From the NCBI GenBank assembly GCA_964551985.1, contig CAZKFG010000068.1, forward strand, positions 1 through 9,424: a stretch of 9,424 nucleotides of DNA. The letters are read 5' to 3'. The notes beneath the pieces were generated by a model. The model saw only the letters and a program-made list of their open reading frames with translations. It had not been told where the DNA came from and searched no databases. Shown piece by piece: positions 1 to 7,601 of this stretch; position 1 is the first letter of the stretch, and each line of letters opens with the position of its first letter. This DNA comes from CAZKFG01 sp964551985. Its GTDB lineage: Bacteria > Bacillota > Negativicutes > Acidaminococcales > JAISLQ01. The position numbers were made by a program, and so were the translations under genes.

Positions 1-99
1 AACCACTCTTTCTACACGCAATGCACAAATTACTTGCAAAAAAAACCGCAACCAGACTAGCTAATCACGAATGTGCAATTTGAAGTTATCTTTATCAAT

Positions 100-128
100 A
101 TTATAATACAATATGTGTAAAAAGTCAA
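100..128 (-). promoter_or_regulatory. Leftward sigma-70-type promoter beyond res
   Basis: Read on the minus strand, TTGACT is followed by about 17 bases and TATAAT, very close to consensus. It lies just past the end of res and points out of the window to the left, so another leftward gene probably follows. No ATG occurs in the roughly 90 bases between it and the edge. A TTG at about position 39 opens a frame to the edge but has no clear ribosome binding site. An overlapping match in the opposite direction (TTGAAG, 16 bases, TATAAT) would run antisense into res and is less convincing. Confidence 0.5.
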
Positions 129-137
129 GTGGAATTT

Positions 138-173
138 AAGTTTGTAGTTGTGCCTTTATAAAACTACAAACTT
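138..173 (-). terminator. Perfect 12-bp inverted repeat at the end of res, possible terminator
   Basis: AAGTTTGTAGTT (138-149) and AACTACAAACTT (162-173) are exact reverse complements around a 12-base loop. The res stop codon (164-166) lies inside the right arm. In the res direction the stem is followed by AAATTCC, so there is no proper U-run and termination is uncertain. It could instead be a 3' mRNA-stabilising hairpin, or an operator for the promoter that lies just beyond it. Confidence 0.4.
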
Positions 174-3100
174 CTTTTAAATTCAAACCAGTCTTTTACT
201 GGATTAGCGGGGAATACAACGTCATTACTCAAGGCTTCAAAGTGTTTTTTGCCACAGATAATTTTTTGCTTTTCACTAGGTCGTAAATTTTCCATAGCTA
301 TTGAGCCGGAAACTCCTTTAGTCTCAAGAACAAAATATAGTTTTTCTACTCCGTCTTTATCCAAGTACACCGCCCAATCAGGGTTATACGTTCCAATGGG
401 AGTTTGAATTTTAAACTTATCTGGAATTTTAAAAAACATTTTAACATCAGGATCATTATCAAGTGCAATAGCAAAAGGTCTTTCTACAGTAGTGCTATCA
501 TACAAAATATGATCATAAAGGCTATTATCAACAAAAACGGCATTTTTATCAAGATAGCCAATAAGTTCTTCGCTATCAAAAATTTCTTGCAAATAATACT
601 CATCACCATCAAGTCGCTTATAGCTTATACCATCAATTTCCATACTACTTTGAACAGAACGTAATACGTCAATAAATATCTCTGTCATTTTTTGAGGATT
701 ATTTATAAAATCAACTACTCTTCCACTTTCAGTTAATATTTCTATCGCCGTACGTCTAGAAATAAAGCATTCATCATCAACCATGCGAATAAAATTCGGT
801 AATCTGTTTACAACATCTGTCATGGATTGTGCTCTTTCATATTCATTACGGAAAGTAATACCGCTTTTTTCAACATTAAATCTTGCCGTTCTAGTTACAA
901 TTTTTGCTGATGAAACAGGCTCTATCTCTGATAATTTAGCAATAGCACGTTGCTTTAAAATATTTTCATCAATACATATACGATAAGAAGTTTTGCCTTT
1001 TATTTTATTCCATAAAGAAAGAAAACCTTCAGATACCATAACTTGTTTTTTAATCTTAACTTTAACTTCCTTTGCATGGTTTTCAATAGGAGGCTTAATA
1101 TCGGCTTTTGCAATGACAAATTCGATCTTTTCTCTTGCCGCTTCAAATTTTTGTGGTAAATCAATTGTCTTATTTTGTAAAGCTACCTTTAATTTATCTT
1201 TAATTACTCCATCTTTATTAATATAATTCTTTTTTTCAAAATGCAAAAACAATTCTTGTAAATCGTCACTAGATATAGTTTTAATATATTCTTCTGTCTT
1301 CTCATAAGTCATAGAAGCAATATTTTCGACAGTAACCTCTTCACCCGTTTTGGCTATTTGAACAACTTTTTGTGCAATTTCATTAAGCTCTGTTGCAATA
1401 ATAGGTTTTTCATCACCTTTTTCGCTAGCCTTTACATAATCCAAAATGGTCTTTGCTTGCTCGTGCCCAACACTTTGTTTAAATATAGATGAAGTAGCAA
1501 AAGACCACCCTTTAAGTGAACTCCAATCCAACACACCAAATTTCAAGCCTGTCTCTTGCTCAATTTCACGCTGAAGATTATCTGCAAACTCAGCAAAAGA
1601 CTCACTTGCCATAACGTGCAAAACATTAACATTCCTATCTTCAACTCTTTCACCATCTTGATTAACACAAAGCCTAAGCCCACGGCCAACCTTTTGCCTT
1701 GCAGTAAAAACAGCTTTTTGCTCTAAAAGAGTACACACCTGAAAAACATTAGGATTATCCCAGCCCTCTTTTAAAGTCGAATGACTAAATATAAAACGAA
1801 GCGGACAAGCAAAAGATAATAGCCACTCTTTATCCTTCATAATCGTATTATAAATACCATAATCATCTAAAGTATCACCTCTGGTATTTTTCAACACACC
1901 TTTTTTATCTTGAGAAAAATAACCATCATGAACCCTGCCAACATCACTTGAAAACTTATTTTTCAGTTGAACAAACTTAGGTAAATTTATAAGATCTAAA
2001 TAACACTGCTCAAACATATCAGCATAAAGACCCTTAGAGCCATCAGGCTTACGATACTTTGCCACCTCATCAATAAAAAACAAAGACAAAATCTTTATCC
2101 CTTTATCAATATAACGCAACTCTTTTTCTAAATGAGTTTCAACAGTACGCCGGATTTGTGAACGCTTAATAACATTCTCATCTACATTACCAAACGCCTC
2201 ACCAACATGCAAAAATTGACCATCAGAAAACTCAATCCCTTCATTTCCAGCCGTGCAATCAATACCCACAACATTATAACCACGATACAATTCACGCTCA
2301 CCAGATAACTTAAAAATATCCGCATCAGCCTTTATCGAAACAATTTTGCGTTCAACAGCAATCCCACGACCCTTTTTATCAATCTCAATATTAGCACTAA
2401 AACCATTCTTATTGCTCACAGAAACAAGCCTTATATAAGGTCTATTATAATCACTTTCAATCTCATTACTAGAAACACAAATCTGCTTTACCAACCCCAT
2501 TTGATAAGCATCCACCGGCGTTAGACGATAAAGTAAATTAATCTTTTGCTTATGAGTAGCACTATAGCGCAAAACAAACAACGGATTTAAAGATGCAATA
2601 GCCTCTTTAGCCTTAGAAGTGTTATCAACACTCTGTGGCTCATCAATAATAACAATCGGACAACTATTTTGAATATACCCCATCGCCGTATCACCAGTTA
2701 ATCTGTCTTGCACTTGATTGATAATGTTCTCAGCTTTTTTAAACGCATCAATATTAATAATCATTATCTCAATATCACTAGAAGTAGCAAACAAACGCAC
2801 CTGCGACAATTTTTTACTATCATAAATAAACCACCTTACAGGCACATTATCATACAAATTAGCAAAATGCTCTTGAGTAGCCTTAAAAGAGGTAAAAACA
2901 CCCTCACGAATAGCCACACTCGGCACAACAATAATAAACTTTGTAAAACCATACTGCTTATTTAGCTCAAAAATCGTATTGGTATAAACATAAGTCTTAC
3001 CAGTACCAGTCTCCATCTCAATACAAAAATGACGAGCTTGGCTCTCATCAGCGCTATCTAGCACCGTCAAAGGCAAGCTGTGACGGGTTTGCACTTCTTG

Positions 3101-3289
3101 CATATTCTCTGTTATCTGCTCATTATCAATATCCAAAACATTTCTCACGCCAACACCATCAAGCAGTGTAAACTGCGACTCATTTACAATATCAAAAGTA
3201 TCTCTACGCTTTTTTTGACCACGAAACAAATCGCAAACCGCATTGACAGCAACATTCTGAAAATCCTGGTTTTTAAATTTTAGTTTCAA
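164..3289 (-). CDS. res: Type III restriction enzyme, Res subunit
   Basis: This 1041-residue protein is the helicase-nuclease subunit that joins Mod to translocate or slide on DNA and cut unmethylated sites. Visible helicase motifs are I, METGTGKTY (92-100); Ia, VVPSVAIREGV (121-131); II, DEPQ (216-219); III, SAT (243-245); V, FSHSTLKEGWDNPN (501-514); and VI, QKVGRGLRL (532-540). A C-terminal PD-ExK nuclease is marked by NPDWAV (PD at 970-971) and ETK (989-991). Length and order fit intact Res proteins, with no lesion seen. The start is TTG at 3289: the frame upstream is closed by the in-frame dinD stop 15 bases away, AAGGTGG sits 7 bases before it, and the MKLKFKNQDFQ beginning is typical of Res. 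An ATG at 3294 is out of frame. It is the last gene of the mod-abi-dinD-res cluster, 12 bases after dinD. Confidence 0.95.
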   Translation of the reverse strand: MKLKFKNQDFQNVAVNAVCDLFRGQKKRRDTFDIVNESQFTLLDGVGVRNVLDIDNEQITENMQEVQTRHSLPLTVLDSADESQARHFCIEMETGTGKTYVYTNTIFELNKQYGFTKFIIVVPSVAIREGVFTSFKATQEHFANLYDNVPVRWFIYDSKKLSQVRLFATSSDIEIMIINIDAFKKAENIINQVQDRLTGDTAMGYIQNSCPIVIIDEPQSVDNTSKAKEAIASLNPLFVLRYSATHKQKINLLYRLTPVDAYQMGLVKQICVSSNEIESDYNRPYIRLVSVSNKNGFSANIEIDKKGRGIAVERKIVSIKADADIFKLSGERELYRGYNVVGIDCTAGNEGIEFSDGQFLHVGEAFGNVDENVIKRSQIRRTVETHLEKELRYIDKGIKILSLFFIDEVAKYRKPDGSKGLYADMFEQCYLDLINLPKFVQLKNKFSSDVGRVHDGYFSQDKKGVLKNTRGDTLDDYGIYNTIMKDKEWLLSFACPLRFIFSHSTLKEGWDNPNVFQVCTLLEQKAVFTARQKVGRGLRLCVNQDGERVEDRNVNVLHVMASESFAEFADNLQREIEQETGLKFGVLDWSSLKGWSFATSSIFKQSVGHEQAKTILDYVKASEKGDEKPIIATELNEIAQKVVQIAKTGEEVTVENIASMTYEKTEEYIKTISSDDLQELFLHFEKKNYINKDGVIKDKLKVALQNKTIDLPQKFEAAREKIEFVIAKADIKPPIENHAKEVKVKIKKQVMVSEGFLSLWNKIKGKTSYRICIDENILKQRAIAKLSEIEPVSSAKIVTRTARFNVEKSGITFRNEYERAQSMTDVVNRLPNFIRMVDDECFISRRTAIEILTESGRVVDFINNPQKMTEIFIDVLRSVQSSMEIDGISYKRLDGDEYYLQEIFDSEELIGYLDKNAVFVDNSLYDHILYDSTTVERPFAIALDNDPDVKMFFKIPDKFKIQTPIGTYNPDWAVYLDKDGVEKLYFVLETKGVSGSIAMENLRPSEKQKIICGKKHFEALSNDVVFPANPVKDWFEFKRSL

Positions 3290-3301
3290 AACATAACCAC
3301 C

Positions 3302-4159
3302 TTACTCATCAAGCATTAGTTTTTTTCTCGAACTTCTAAGCTTAGCAATCTCTTCCCGCTCTATAACTTGGATACTTTTATCAGGAGTTGGCAAATCTTC
3401 TGGCATTGTAGCACCCATATCTATCATAGCTTTTCTAATCTTTTCTGCAACCTCATAATGAACATTATTTGCCTCATATTTATTTGAAACATTATCTTTT
3501 TTCAACTTTTCCTCTGTTTGAGAAATTCTAAAAAGATTAGCAATTAGCTCTGTACTACCCATAAAATCAAGTATTTTTTCATTTTCTTTTAAATTCTTTT
3601 TAGCGTGAATATCTGCAACTGTCCTACCACCATAAAGACCCATATAACCAGAATTTTGAAATATTGCAAACTCCTCATCTGTAATAACACCTGCGTTATG
3701 TGCCGCCTGTGCAAGCAGTTGATTCCACTGCTTTATATTGCCACGCACCACAAGCCGCTTATTGCTTTCATCTAATTGATTAAACGCATCCGCCACTTCA
3801 ATGCGACGAGTTTGGATAGCAAAATACGTCTGTCCTAGTGCAATTACTTTCTTACGAGGATCGCCATTTTGCACAATTAAATAACAAGCATAACGGGTAA
3901 GCTCATAATCAATAACAGATTTTTTAGCGGTTTTAGGCATATCTATCGTTTTCCTGACGTCAGGAAAATGCTCATCAACCTCATAACCACTGTTCTTACA
4001 AGCAAGTTTTGCCTTATCAATAACCTTAGAAAAGTTCTCCCACTTCTTATACTCCAACACAACCTGCAAATCCCTAGCCAGCCAATACTCTATGCCGTCT
4101 TCATTAACTTTTTTAATACTTTCAAAAGTCTTATACTCTTTTGAATCCAAACTAGCCAT
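3302..4159 (-). CDS. dinD: DinD-like protein with BRO-N domain
   Basis: A 285-residue protein resembling E. coli DNA-damage-inducible protein D. The N-terminal half has the BRO-N pattern: FESIKKVNEDGIEYWLARDL, then KLACKNSG, then the highly DinD-like stretch TRYACYLIVQNGDP...VIALGQTYFAIQTRR (about residues 88-118). The C-terminal half is charged and helical. E. coli DinD is reported to act on RecA filaments; the job of copies inside restriction loci is not settled. The chosen start is ATG 4159, with GGAGAG at 4165-4170 upstream; a TTG at 4174 would add five residues but overlaps that site. No E. coli-type or Bacillus-type LexA box is seen upstream. It lies about 97 bases after abi and 12 bases before res, so it is probably cotranslated with res. 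The gap before it holds a decayed copy of the res start. Confidence 0.85.
   Translation of the reverse strand: MASLDSKEYKTFESIKKVNEDGIEYWLARDLQVVLEYKKWENFSKVIDKAKLACKNSGYEVDEHFPDVRKTIDMPKTAKKSVIDYELTRYACYLIVQNGDPRKKVIALGQTYFAIQTRRIEVADAFNQLDESNKRLVVRGNIKQWNQLLAQAAHNAGVITDEEFAIFQNSGYMGLYGGRTVADIHAKKNLKENEKILDFMGSTELIANLFRISQTEEKLKKDNVSNKYEANNVHYEVAEKIRKAMIDMGATMPEDLPTPDKSIQVIEREEIAKLRSSRKKLMLDE
3949..3968. repeat. Perfect 20-bp palindrome inside dinD
   Basis: TTTTCCTGACGTCAGGAAAA is its own reverse complement. It encodes FPDVRK of DinD. As RNA it could form an 8-bp stem with an ACGT loop. It may be a protein-binding site or chance codon use. Confidence 0.6.
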
Positions 4160-4184
4160 AACTACACTCTCCAACCCAAATACA

Positions 4185-4256
4185 AAGTTTTACAATGCAA
4201 ACAAATCACATTGACAGAAATAGTCTAAAAATATTTGTTTTTAAATTTTGGTTTAA
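4185..4256 (-). pseudogene. Decayed duplicate of the res 5' end
   Basis: The abi-dinD spacer resembles the first codons of res. Bases 4209-4256 align with 3241-3289 with about 40 of 48 matches and one gap, including CATTGACAG and TTTTTAAATTTT. Similarity probably continues through AAACAAATC after a 7-base deletion. Translated, the piece reads KPKFKNKYF-stop-TISVNV, against KLKFKNQDFQNVAVNAV in Res. The start codon position is disrupted and stops are present, so nothing is made. It begins directly after the abi stop, where a downstream res would be expected. The left boundary is approximate. Confidence 0.7.
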
Positions 4257-5156
4257 TTATACTCCCTCGTTCACTTTTGTTTTATTATTTTCAGCAACTG
4301 CTAAAATAAAATCTGATAAAGCTATTGCAGAATTTAAAAACAATAAGGCGTGATGTTCTCTAATTTTAACTCGTTTCATACCAGCACCATGAGAATCGCT
4401 ATTTTCATTTCGCATCTCGCTTATGGAAGTAAGAATTTTTTCAATCCCTGAAAGAAGCATGTTAATTCTTGTGTCAATATCTTTCGATGTATGCATGCTA
4501 TAAAGTTCTTTTACTTGTTTATAAAGTTTTTTAATATCCCCTTTCCCTTCTGGATTTTGATTTTTTTGTTCTATCGCATAAATAAAAACTTCTTCAACTA
4601 AGGTTCTGCTTTTTGTCAATGCACTATCAAAATTTCCATTTTGTATATCATCTTGAGCACGATCAACCAAGTTTTTTATATATTCCCTGTCAACAATATT
4701 CATCTTAGGTGTTTCGAGTATAATAGTTGAATTTATTGTTTTTATAACTAAATCGTTATTTATAAAAACAAGTTCTTTACCATCAAAATACAGTAAACTA
4801 TTTATTTGTTCTATAACAGTATTAACAATATTTTTATGAATATCTACTATATCTTTTGGGGACACGTCTTTCAATATATCTCTAAATTGATTTTTATTAA
4901 ACAAGAATAAAATTAGTTTTTTAATTTTATTATTTTTTATGCAAAACTCTATCAAGCTCTCCATATATTGCCATCTACTAGCTCCATCACTACGAGGATA
5001 TTTAACTATTAATCCAAATGAATTAGAAATATCACATATCTTTGGACCACTTAAATATGGCATAGCAAGCCTTTTGTTTTTATAATTTCCAAATTCTTTG
5101 TCGCCATTAAATATTTCTAATATTTCCTTAGTTTTTAACAAACTAAAATCAGACAT
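4257..5156 (-). CDS. Abi_C-domain protein (abortive infection-like)
   Basis: A 299-residue protein of the group annotated as abortive infection protein-like, C-terminal domain. The diagnostic part is the C-terminal third: SALTKSRTLVEEVFIYAIEQ, then a helical linker, then SEMRNENSDSHGAGMKRVKIREHHALLFLNSAIALSDFIL. RNENSDSH gives R249-x6-H256, which fits the R-x4-6-H motif of HEPN ribonucleases; this is an inference. The N-terminal two thirds are not recognised. No signal peptide or membrane segment is evident. Start: ATG 5156, with AAGGGG overlapping the mod stop and 9 bases of spacing; a longer frame back to 5189 would overlap mod and lacks a better site. It starts 13 bases after mod, so it is cotranscribed with it. 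Likely a defence effector tied to the type III system, perhaps triggered when restriction fails. Confidence 0.75.
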   Translation of the reverse strand: MSDFSLLKTKEILEIFNGDKEFGNYKNKRLAMPYLSGPKICDISNSFGLIVKYPRSDGASRWQYMESLIEFCIKNNKIKKLILFLFNKNQFRDILKDVSPKDIVDIHKNIVNTVIEQINSLLYFDGKELVFINNDLVIKTINSTIILETPKMNIVDREYIKNLVDRAQDDIQNGNFDSALTKSRTLVEEVFIYAIEQKNQNPEGKGDIKKLYKQVKELYSMHTSKDIDTRINMLLSGIEKILTSISEMRNENSDSHGAGMKRVKIREHHALLFLNSAIALSDFILAVAENNKTKVNEGV

Positions 5157-5169
5157 ATTCGTTTTCCCC

Positions 5170-7167
5170 TTACAACGTCTTAATAGCAATACCCTTATCT
5201 TTAAGGGTTAAACGCACATTACTTTTATCTGTGGAGTTGTCAAAGCAGCGTTCAGCAAACACAATTTTTTCTGGTTTATAAGCTGCCATAGTCAAAGTAT
5301 CTTCCATGGTTATAGACGGTACTAGGCAAACAATTATTTTAACATCATCACCAACACCATAAACTTGCCTGTTATCATCTAAATCTATTTGCACAACAGG
5401 CAAACAAAGATCTTGACCTAATTTGAGCATAACTTCAAAAGTTACATCAATATCACTTCTACCACAAACAAGTAAATCAAGATGATCAAACAACCTTTGT
5501 GTTACTATATTCACAGCATTTTCACCAGTAACAGGGCTGTCATCCCAAATTTTCAAATTACTACTATCCAATTTAAACACACGAAAACCAATGTCCAAGA
5601 CACTACTCATTGTTTTATTAATTACTTCTAAGTTTTTGGGAGTATCATATAAAGCCGTTCTTATTCCTGAAACTTCTTTTTCATCAGCATCTATATATTT
5701 ATATGGTGTGCCATCTTTAATAACTTTTCTATAAGAGTGTCCCGCTTCTTCAAGAAAACTCTTAATTTTCTCCCCTGCACGGCGAATACGTTCTTTGCCT
5801 ATCTCGCAAATGTTTTTATAACCCGCCTTAAAAGCCTCTGATTTTTCATCACAAAGCTCTGGCAACTGCACACAAACAAACCGACGATTACCGCCATCTT
5901 CAGCATTTAACTGCATAACAGCATGAGCAGTCGTCGCAGAACCAGAGAAAAAGTCGAGGATTATGTCGTTATTAGTTGTATTTGCAAGTGTAAGCAATCT
6001 ATTCAACAATCTAATTGGTTTCGGTCCATCAAAATAACCTCTATCATCAAATATTTTTTTTAATTCTTGTCGCCCTTCTTGACTATGTCCGACCTCTTTG
6101 TAAAATAATAATGATTGTGGTGCCATACCTTCATTTTTTAATTCAGATAAAAATGTTTTTATTCGTGGTACACCATCACCATTTGCACCAAAGCTAATTC
6201 TATTATCTTTTACTTTTTCAGTAAAACTATCTTTTGATAATCTCCAACACGAACCATGTGGTGGTTTTACAATCCTTCCGCTTGGCAAAGTTATTTCATA
6301 ATCATAAATTATATTATAAGTTTTAGCAGACATATCTGTTGATTTCCAAACACCTCTTTCGTCATTATCTGGATTACTATATCTTGCGTTGGCTTCCTCT
6401 GTTCGTGGTAATCTACCAACAACAAAATTTTCAAGCGATTTAGCATACATTAAAACATAATCATGACTATTAGAAATATATTTTGCATCATTTTTGGGTG
6501 AGTATGCTCTCTCCCAAACTAATTCAGCTACAAAATTCTCTTCACCAAAAACCTCATCACAAAGTTTTCGTAAGTTATGCACTTCATTGTCATCAATGGA
6601 AATAAAAATAACCCCGTCATCACGCAGTAGGTTTGCTGCAAGTCTTAGACGTGGATACATCATATTAAGCCAGTTTGTGTGAAATCTGCCCATTGTTTCA
6701 GGGTTAGACTTTGTCGTCTGTTGAGTAATTTCTTTGTAACGAGCTAGAGGGTCAGAAAAATCATCAGCATATACAAAATCATTGCCTGTGTTATAAGGCG
6801 GGTCAATATATATCATTTTTACCTTACGAAAATAAGACGCTTGAAGTAATTTTAAAACTTCAAGATTATCCCCTTCAATATAAATATTTTTGCTTGTATT
6901 AAAATTTACGCTCTCTTGTGGGCAGGGAAGTAGTGTACCACAACTACGCTTGCCAGCTAGCTGTAAGCATGCTTGCTTGCCTTTCCAGCGAAACTCATAT
7001 TTTTCAAAATTGTTCGCATCGTCTTCTATATACTCACCACAAAGAGAAAGTAGCTTGTTTATATCAAGCTTGCCCTCGACAAAACATTGAGGGAACAACG
7101 CTTTTAGCTTTTCCAGCTCCGCCCCTTCTATGTCCATAGATAGTCCGTCCAGCTTCTCGTCAATCAT
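5170..7167 (-). CDS. mod: Type III DNA methyltransferase, Mod subunit
   Basis: A 665-residue adenine-N6 DNA methyltransferase that recognises the target, methylates one strand using S-adenosylmethionine and gives the restriction complex its specificity. The catalytic DPPY is at 122-125 (in IDPPYNTGNDF). The cofactor-binding motif DFFSGSATTAHA comes later, at 405-416, giving the beta-class order typical of type III Mod. The stretch between (about 220-370) is the likely target-recognition region. Length is usual and the frame is intact. No simple repeat or long homopolymer tract that would suggest phase variation is seen. Start ATG 7167 has GGAGG 7 bases upstream. It is the first gene of the cluster, with a clear promoter at 7217-7246, and abi follows after 13 bases. 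Its target sequence cannot be inferred. Confidence 0.95.
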   Translation of the reverse strand: MIDEKLDGLSMDIEGAELEKLKALFPQCFVEGKLDINKLLSLCGEYIEDDANNFEKYEFRWKGKQACLQLAGKRSCGTLLPCPQESVNFNTSKNIYIEGDNLEVLKLLQASYFRKVKMIYIDPPYNTGNDFVYADDFSDPLARYKEITQQTTKSNPETMGRFHTNWLNMMYPRLRLAANLLRDDGVIFISIDDNEVHNLRKLCDEVFGEENFVAELVWERAYSPKNDAKYISNSHDYVLMYAKSLENFVVGRLPRTEEANARYSNPDNDERGVWKSTDMSAKTYNIIYDYEITLPSGRIVKPPHGSCWRLSKDSFTEKVKDNRISFGANGDGVPRIKTFLSELKNEGMAPQSLLFYKEVGHSQEGRQELKKIFDDRGYFDGPKPIRLLNRLLTLANTTNNDIILDFFSGSATTAHAVMQLNAEDGGNRRFVCVQLPELCDEKSEAFKAGYKNICEIGKERIRRAGEKIKSFLEEAGHSYRKVIKDGTPYKYIDADEKEVSGIRTALYDTPKNLEVINKTMSSVLDIGFRVFKLDSSNLKIWDDSPVTGENAVNIVTQRLFDHLDLLVCGRSDIDVTFEVMLKLGQDLCLPVVQIDLDDNRQVYGVGDDVKIIVCLVPSITMEDTLTMAAYKPEKIVFAERCFDNSTDKSNVRLTLKDKGIAIKTL

Positions 7168-7216
7168 TGTTTTTCCTCCAGCTTTTATGTTGGTTTTTAA
7201 AATGCTTATTATAATA

Positions 7217-7246
7217 ATTATACTGTTTTTTATTGCTTTTGTGCAA
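7217..7246 (-). promoter_or_regulatory. Promoter of the mod-abi-dinD-res cluster
   Basis: On the minus strand, TTGCAC (7241-7246), an 18-base spacer and TATAAT (7217-7222) lie about 50 bases before the mod start. A second TATAAT-like hexamer follows three bases later. It is back to back with the toxin-antitoxin promoter: the two -35 boxes are 23 bases apart. Confidence 0.6.
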
Positions 7247-7269
7247 ATATGTTTTTGCTTTTTAAAATT

Positions 7270-7299
7270 TTGACTTTAAATTAATTATTCTGCTATAAT
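7270..7299 (+). promoter_or_regulatory. Promoter of the toxin-antitoxin operon
   Basis: TTGACT (7270-7275), an 18-base spacer and TATAAT (7294-7299) lie upstream of the antitoxin. The -10 box sits in the centre of a large perfect inverted repeat, so repressor binding there would block polymerase. The antitoxin ribosome site AAGGAGG follows at 7321-7327. Confidence 0.7.
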
Positions 7300-7323
7300 A
7301 AATGTAGAATAATTAATTTAAAG
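7274..7323. promoter_or_regulatory. 18-bp-arm inverted repeat, likely antitoxin operator
   Basis: CTTTAAATTAATTATTCT (7274-7291) and AGAATAATTAATTTAAAG (7306-7323) are exact reverse complements around 14 bases holding the -10 box. Each arm also contains the small palindromes AATTAATT and TTTAAA, so several antitoxin dimers could bind. Phd/YefM antitoxins commonly repress their own promoters through such palindromes. The right arm reaches the first bases of the ribosome binding site. Confidence 0.7.
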
Positions 7324-7334
7324 GAGGAGTAAAA

Positions 7335-7601
7335 ATGATTATCAAATCATCTACTGCTTTACGTAATCAGTATAATGACATATCAGAGCTTGCTCACACG
7401 CAACAACAGCCTATTTATATAACTAAAAATGGCGAAGGGGATCTTGTTGTTATGAGCATAGATGCTTTTAGCACTCTTGAAGAGACTTATAAATTGCGGG
7501 CAAAACTAGAAATTGCAGAGCTGTCTAGGTTAGAAGATAAATCAATCTCACTTGCAAAATCAAAAAAGCGCTTGGAAAGTATACTTGATGAAAAAAATTA
7601 A
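7335..7601 (+). CDS. Phd/YefM-family antitoxin
   Basis: An 88-residue protein. The N-terminal part (about 1-55) has the Phd/YefM fold pattern: MIIKSSTALRNQYNDISELA, then PIYITKNGEGDLVVMSIDAF. This part would dimerise and bind the operator. The C-terminal, charged helical tail (YKLRAKLEIAELSRLEDKS onward) would wrap around and neutralise the toxin. Start ATG 7335 follows AAGGAGG with ideal spacing. The toxin gene overlaps its last 14 bases, which couples their translation. It is probably autoregulated through the 7274-7323 palindrome. Antitoxins of this class are normally cleared by host proteases, so loss of the island would free the toxin. Confidence 0.9.
   Translation: MIIKSSTALRNQYNDISELAHTQQQPIYITKNGEGDLVVMSIDAFSTLEETYKLRAKLEIAELSRLEDKSISLAKSKKRLESILDEKN

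Noticed and set aside
17..82. Loosely repeated CACG(C)AATG...CAATT segments at the left edge
   Set aside because: The match is gapped and short in AT-rich DNA; not distinguishable from chance without a computed test.
404..1226. Rightward open frames of 67-86 codons across the res region
   Set aside because: They are antisense to an intact, motif-rich res gene, have no ribosome sites and resemble no family.
5157..5189. Longer Abi protein starting inside mod
   Set aside because: ATG 5156 has AAGGGG at good spacing; the extra residues MLLRRCKGKTN look like read-through of the mod end.
6954..6974. Adjacent 10-bp palindromes CAGCTAGCTG and AAGCATGCTT in mod
   Set aside because: Short, overlapping GCAAGC-type codon runs for residues such as KQACLQLAGK explain them; too little to call a site.
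6890..7139. Two overlapping rightward open frames opposite the mod start
   Set aside because: They lie antisense to the well-supported Mod N-terminus and look like chance frames.
7552..7587. Longer toxin start at TTG 7552
   Set aside because: ATG 7588 gives the normal toxin N-terminus, a typical 14-base overlap with the antitoxin and a plausible ribosome site.
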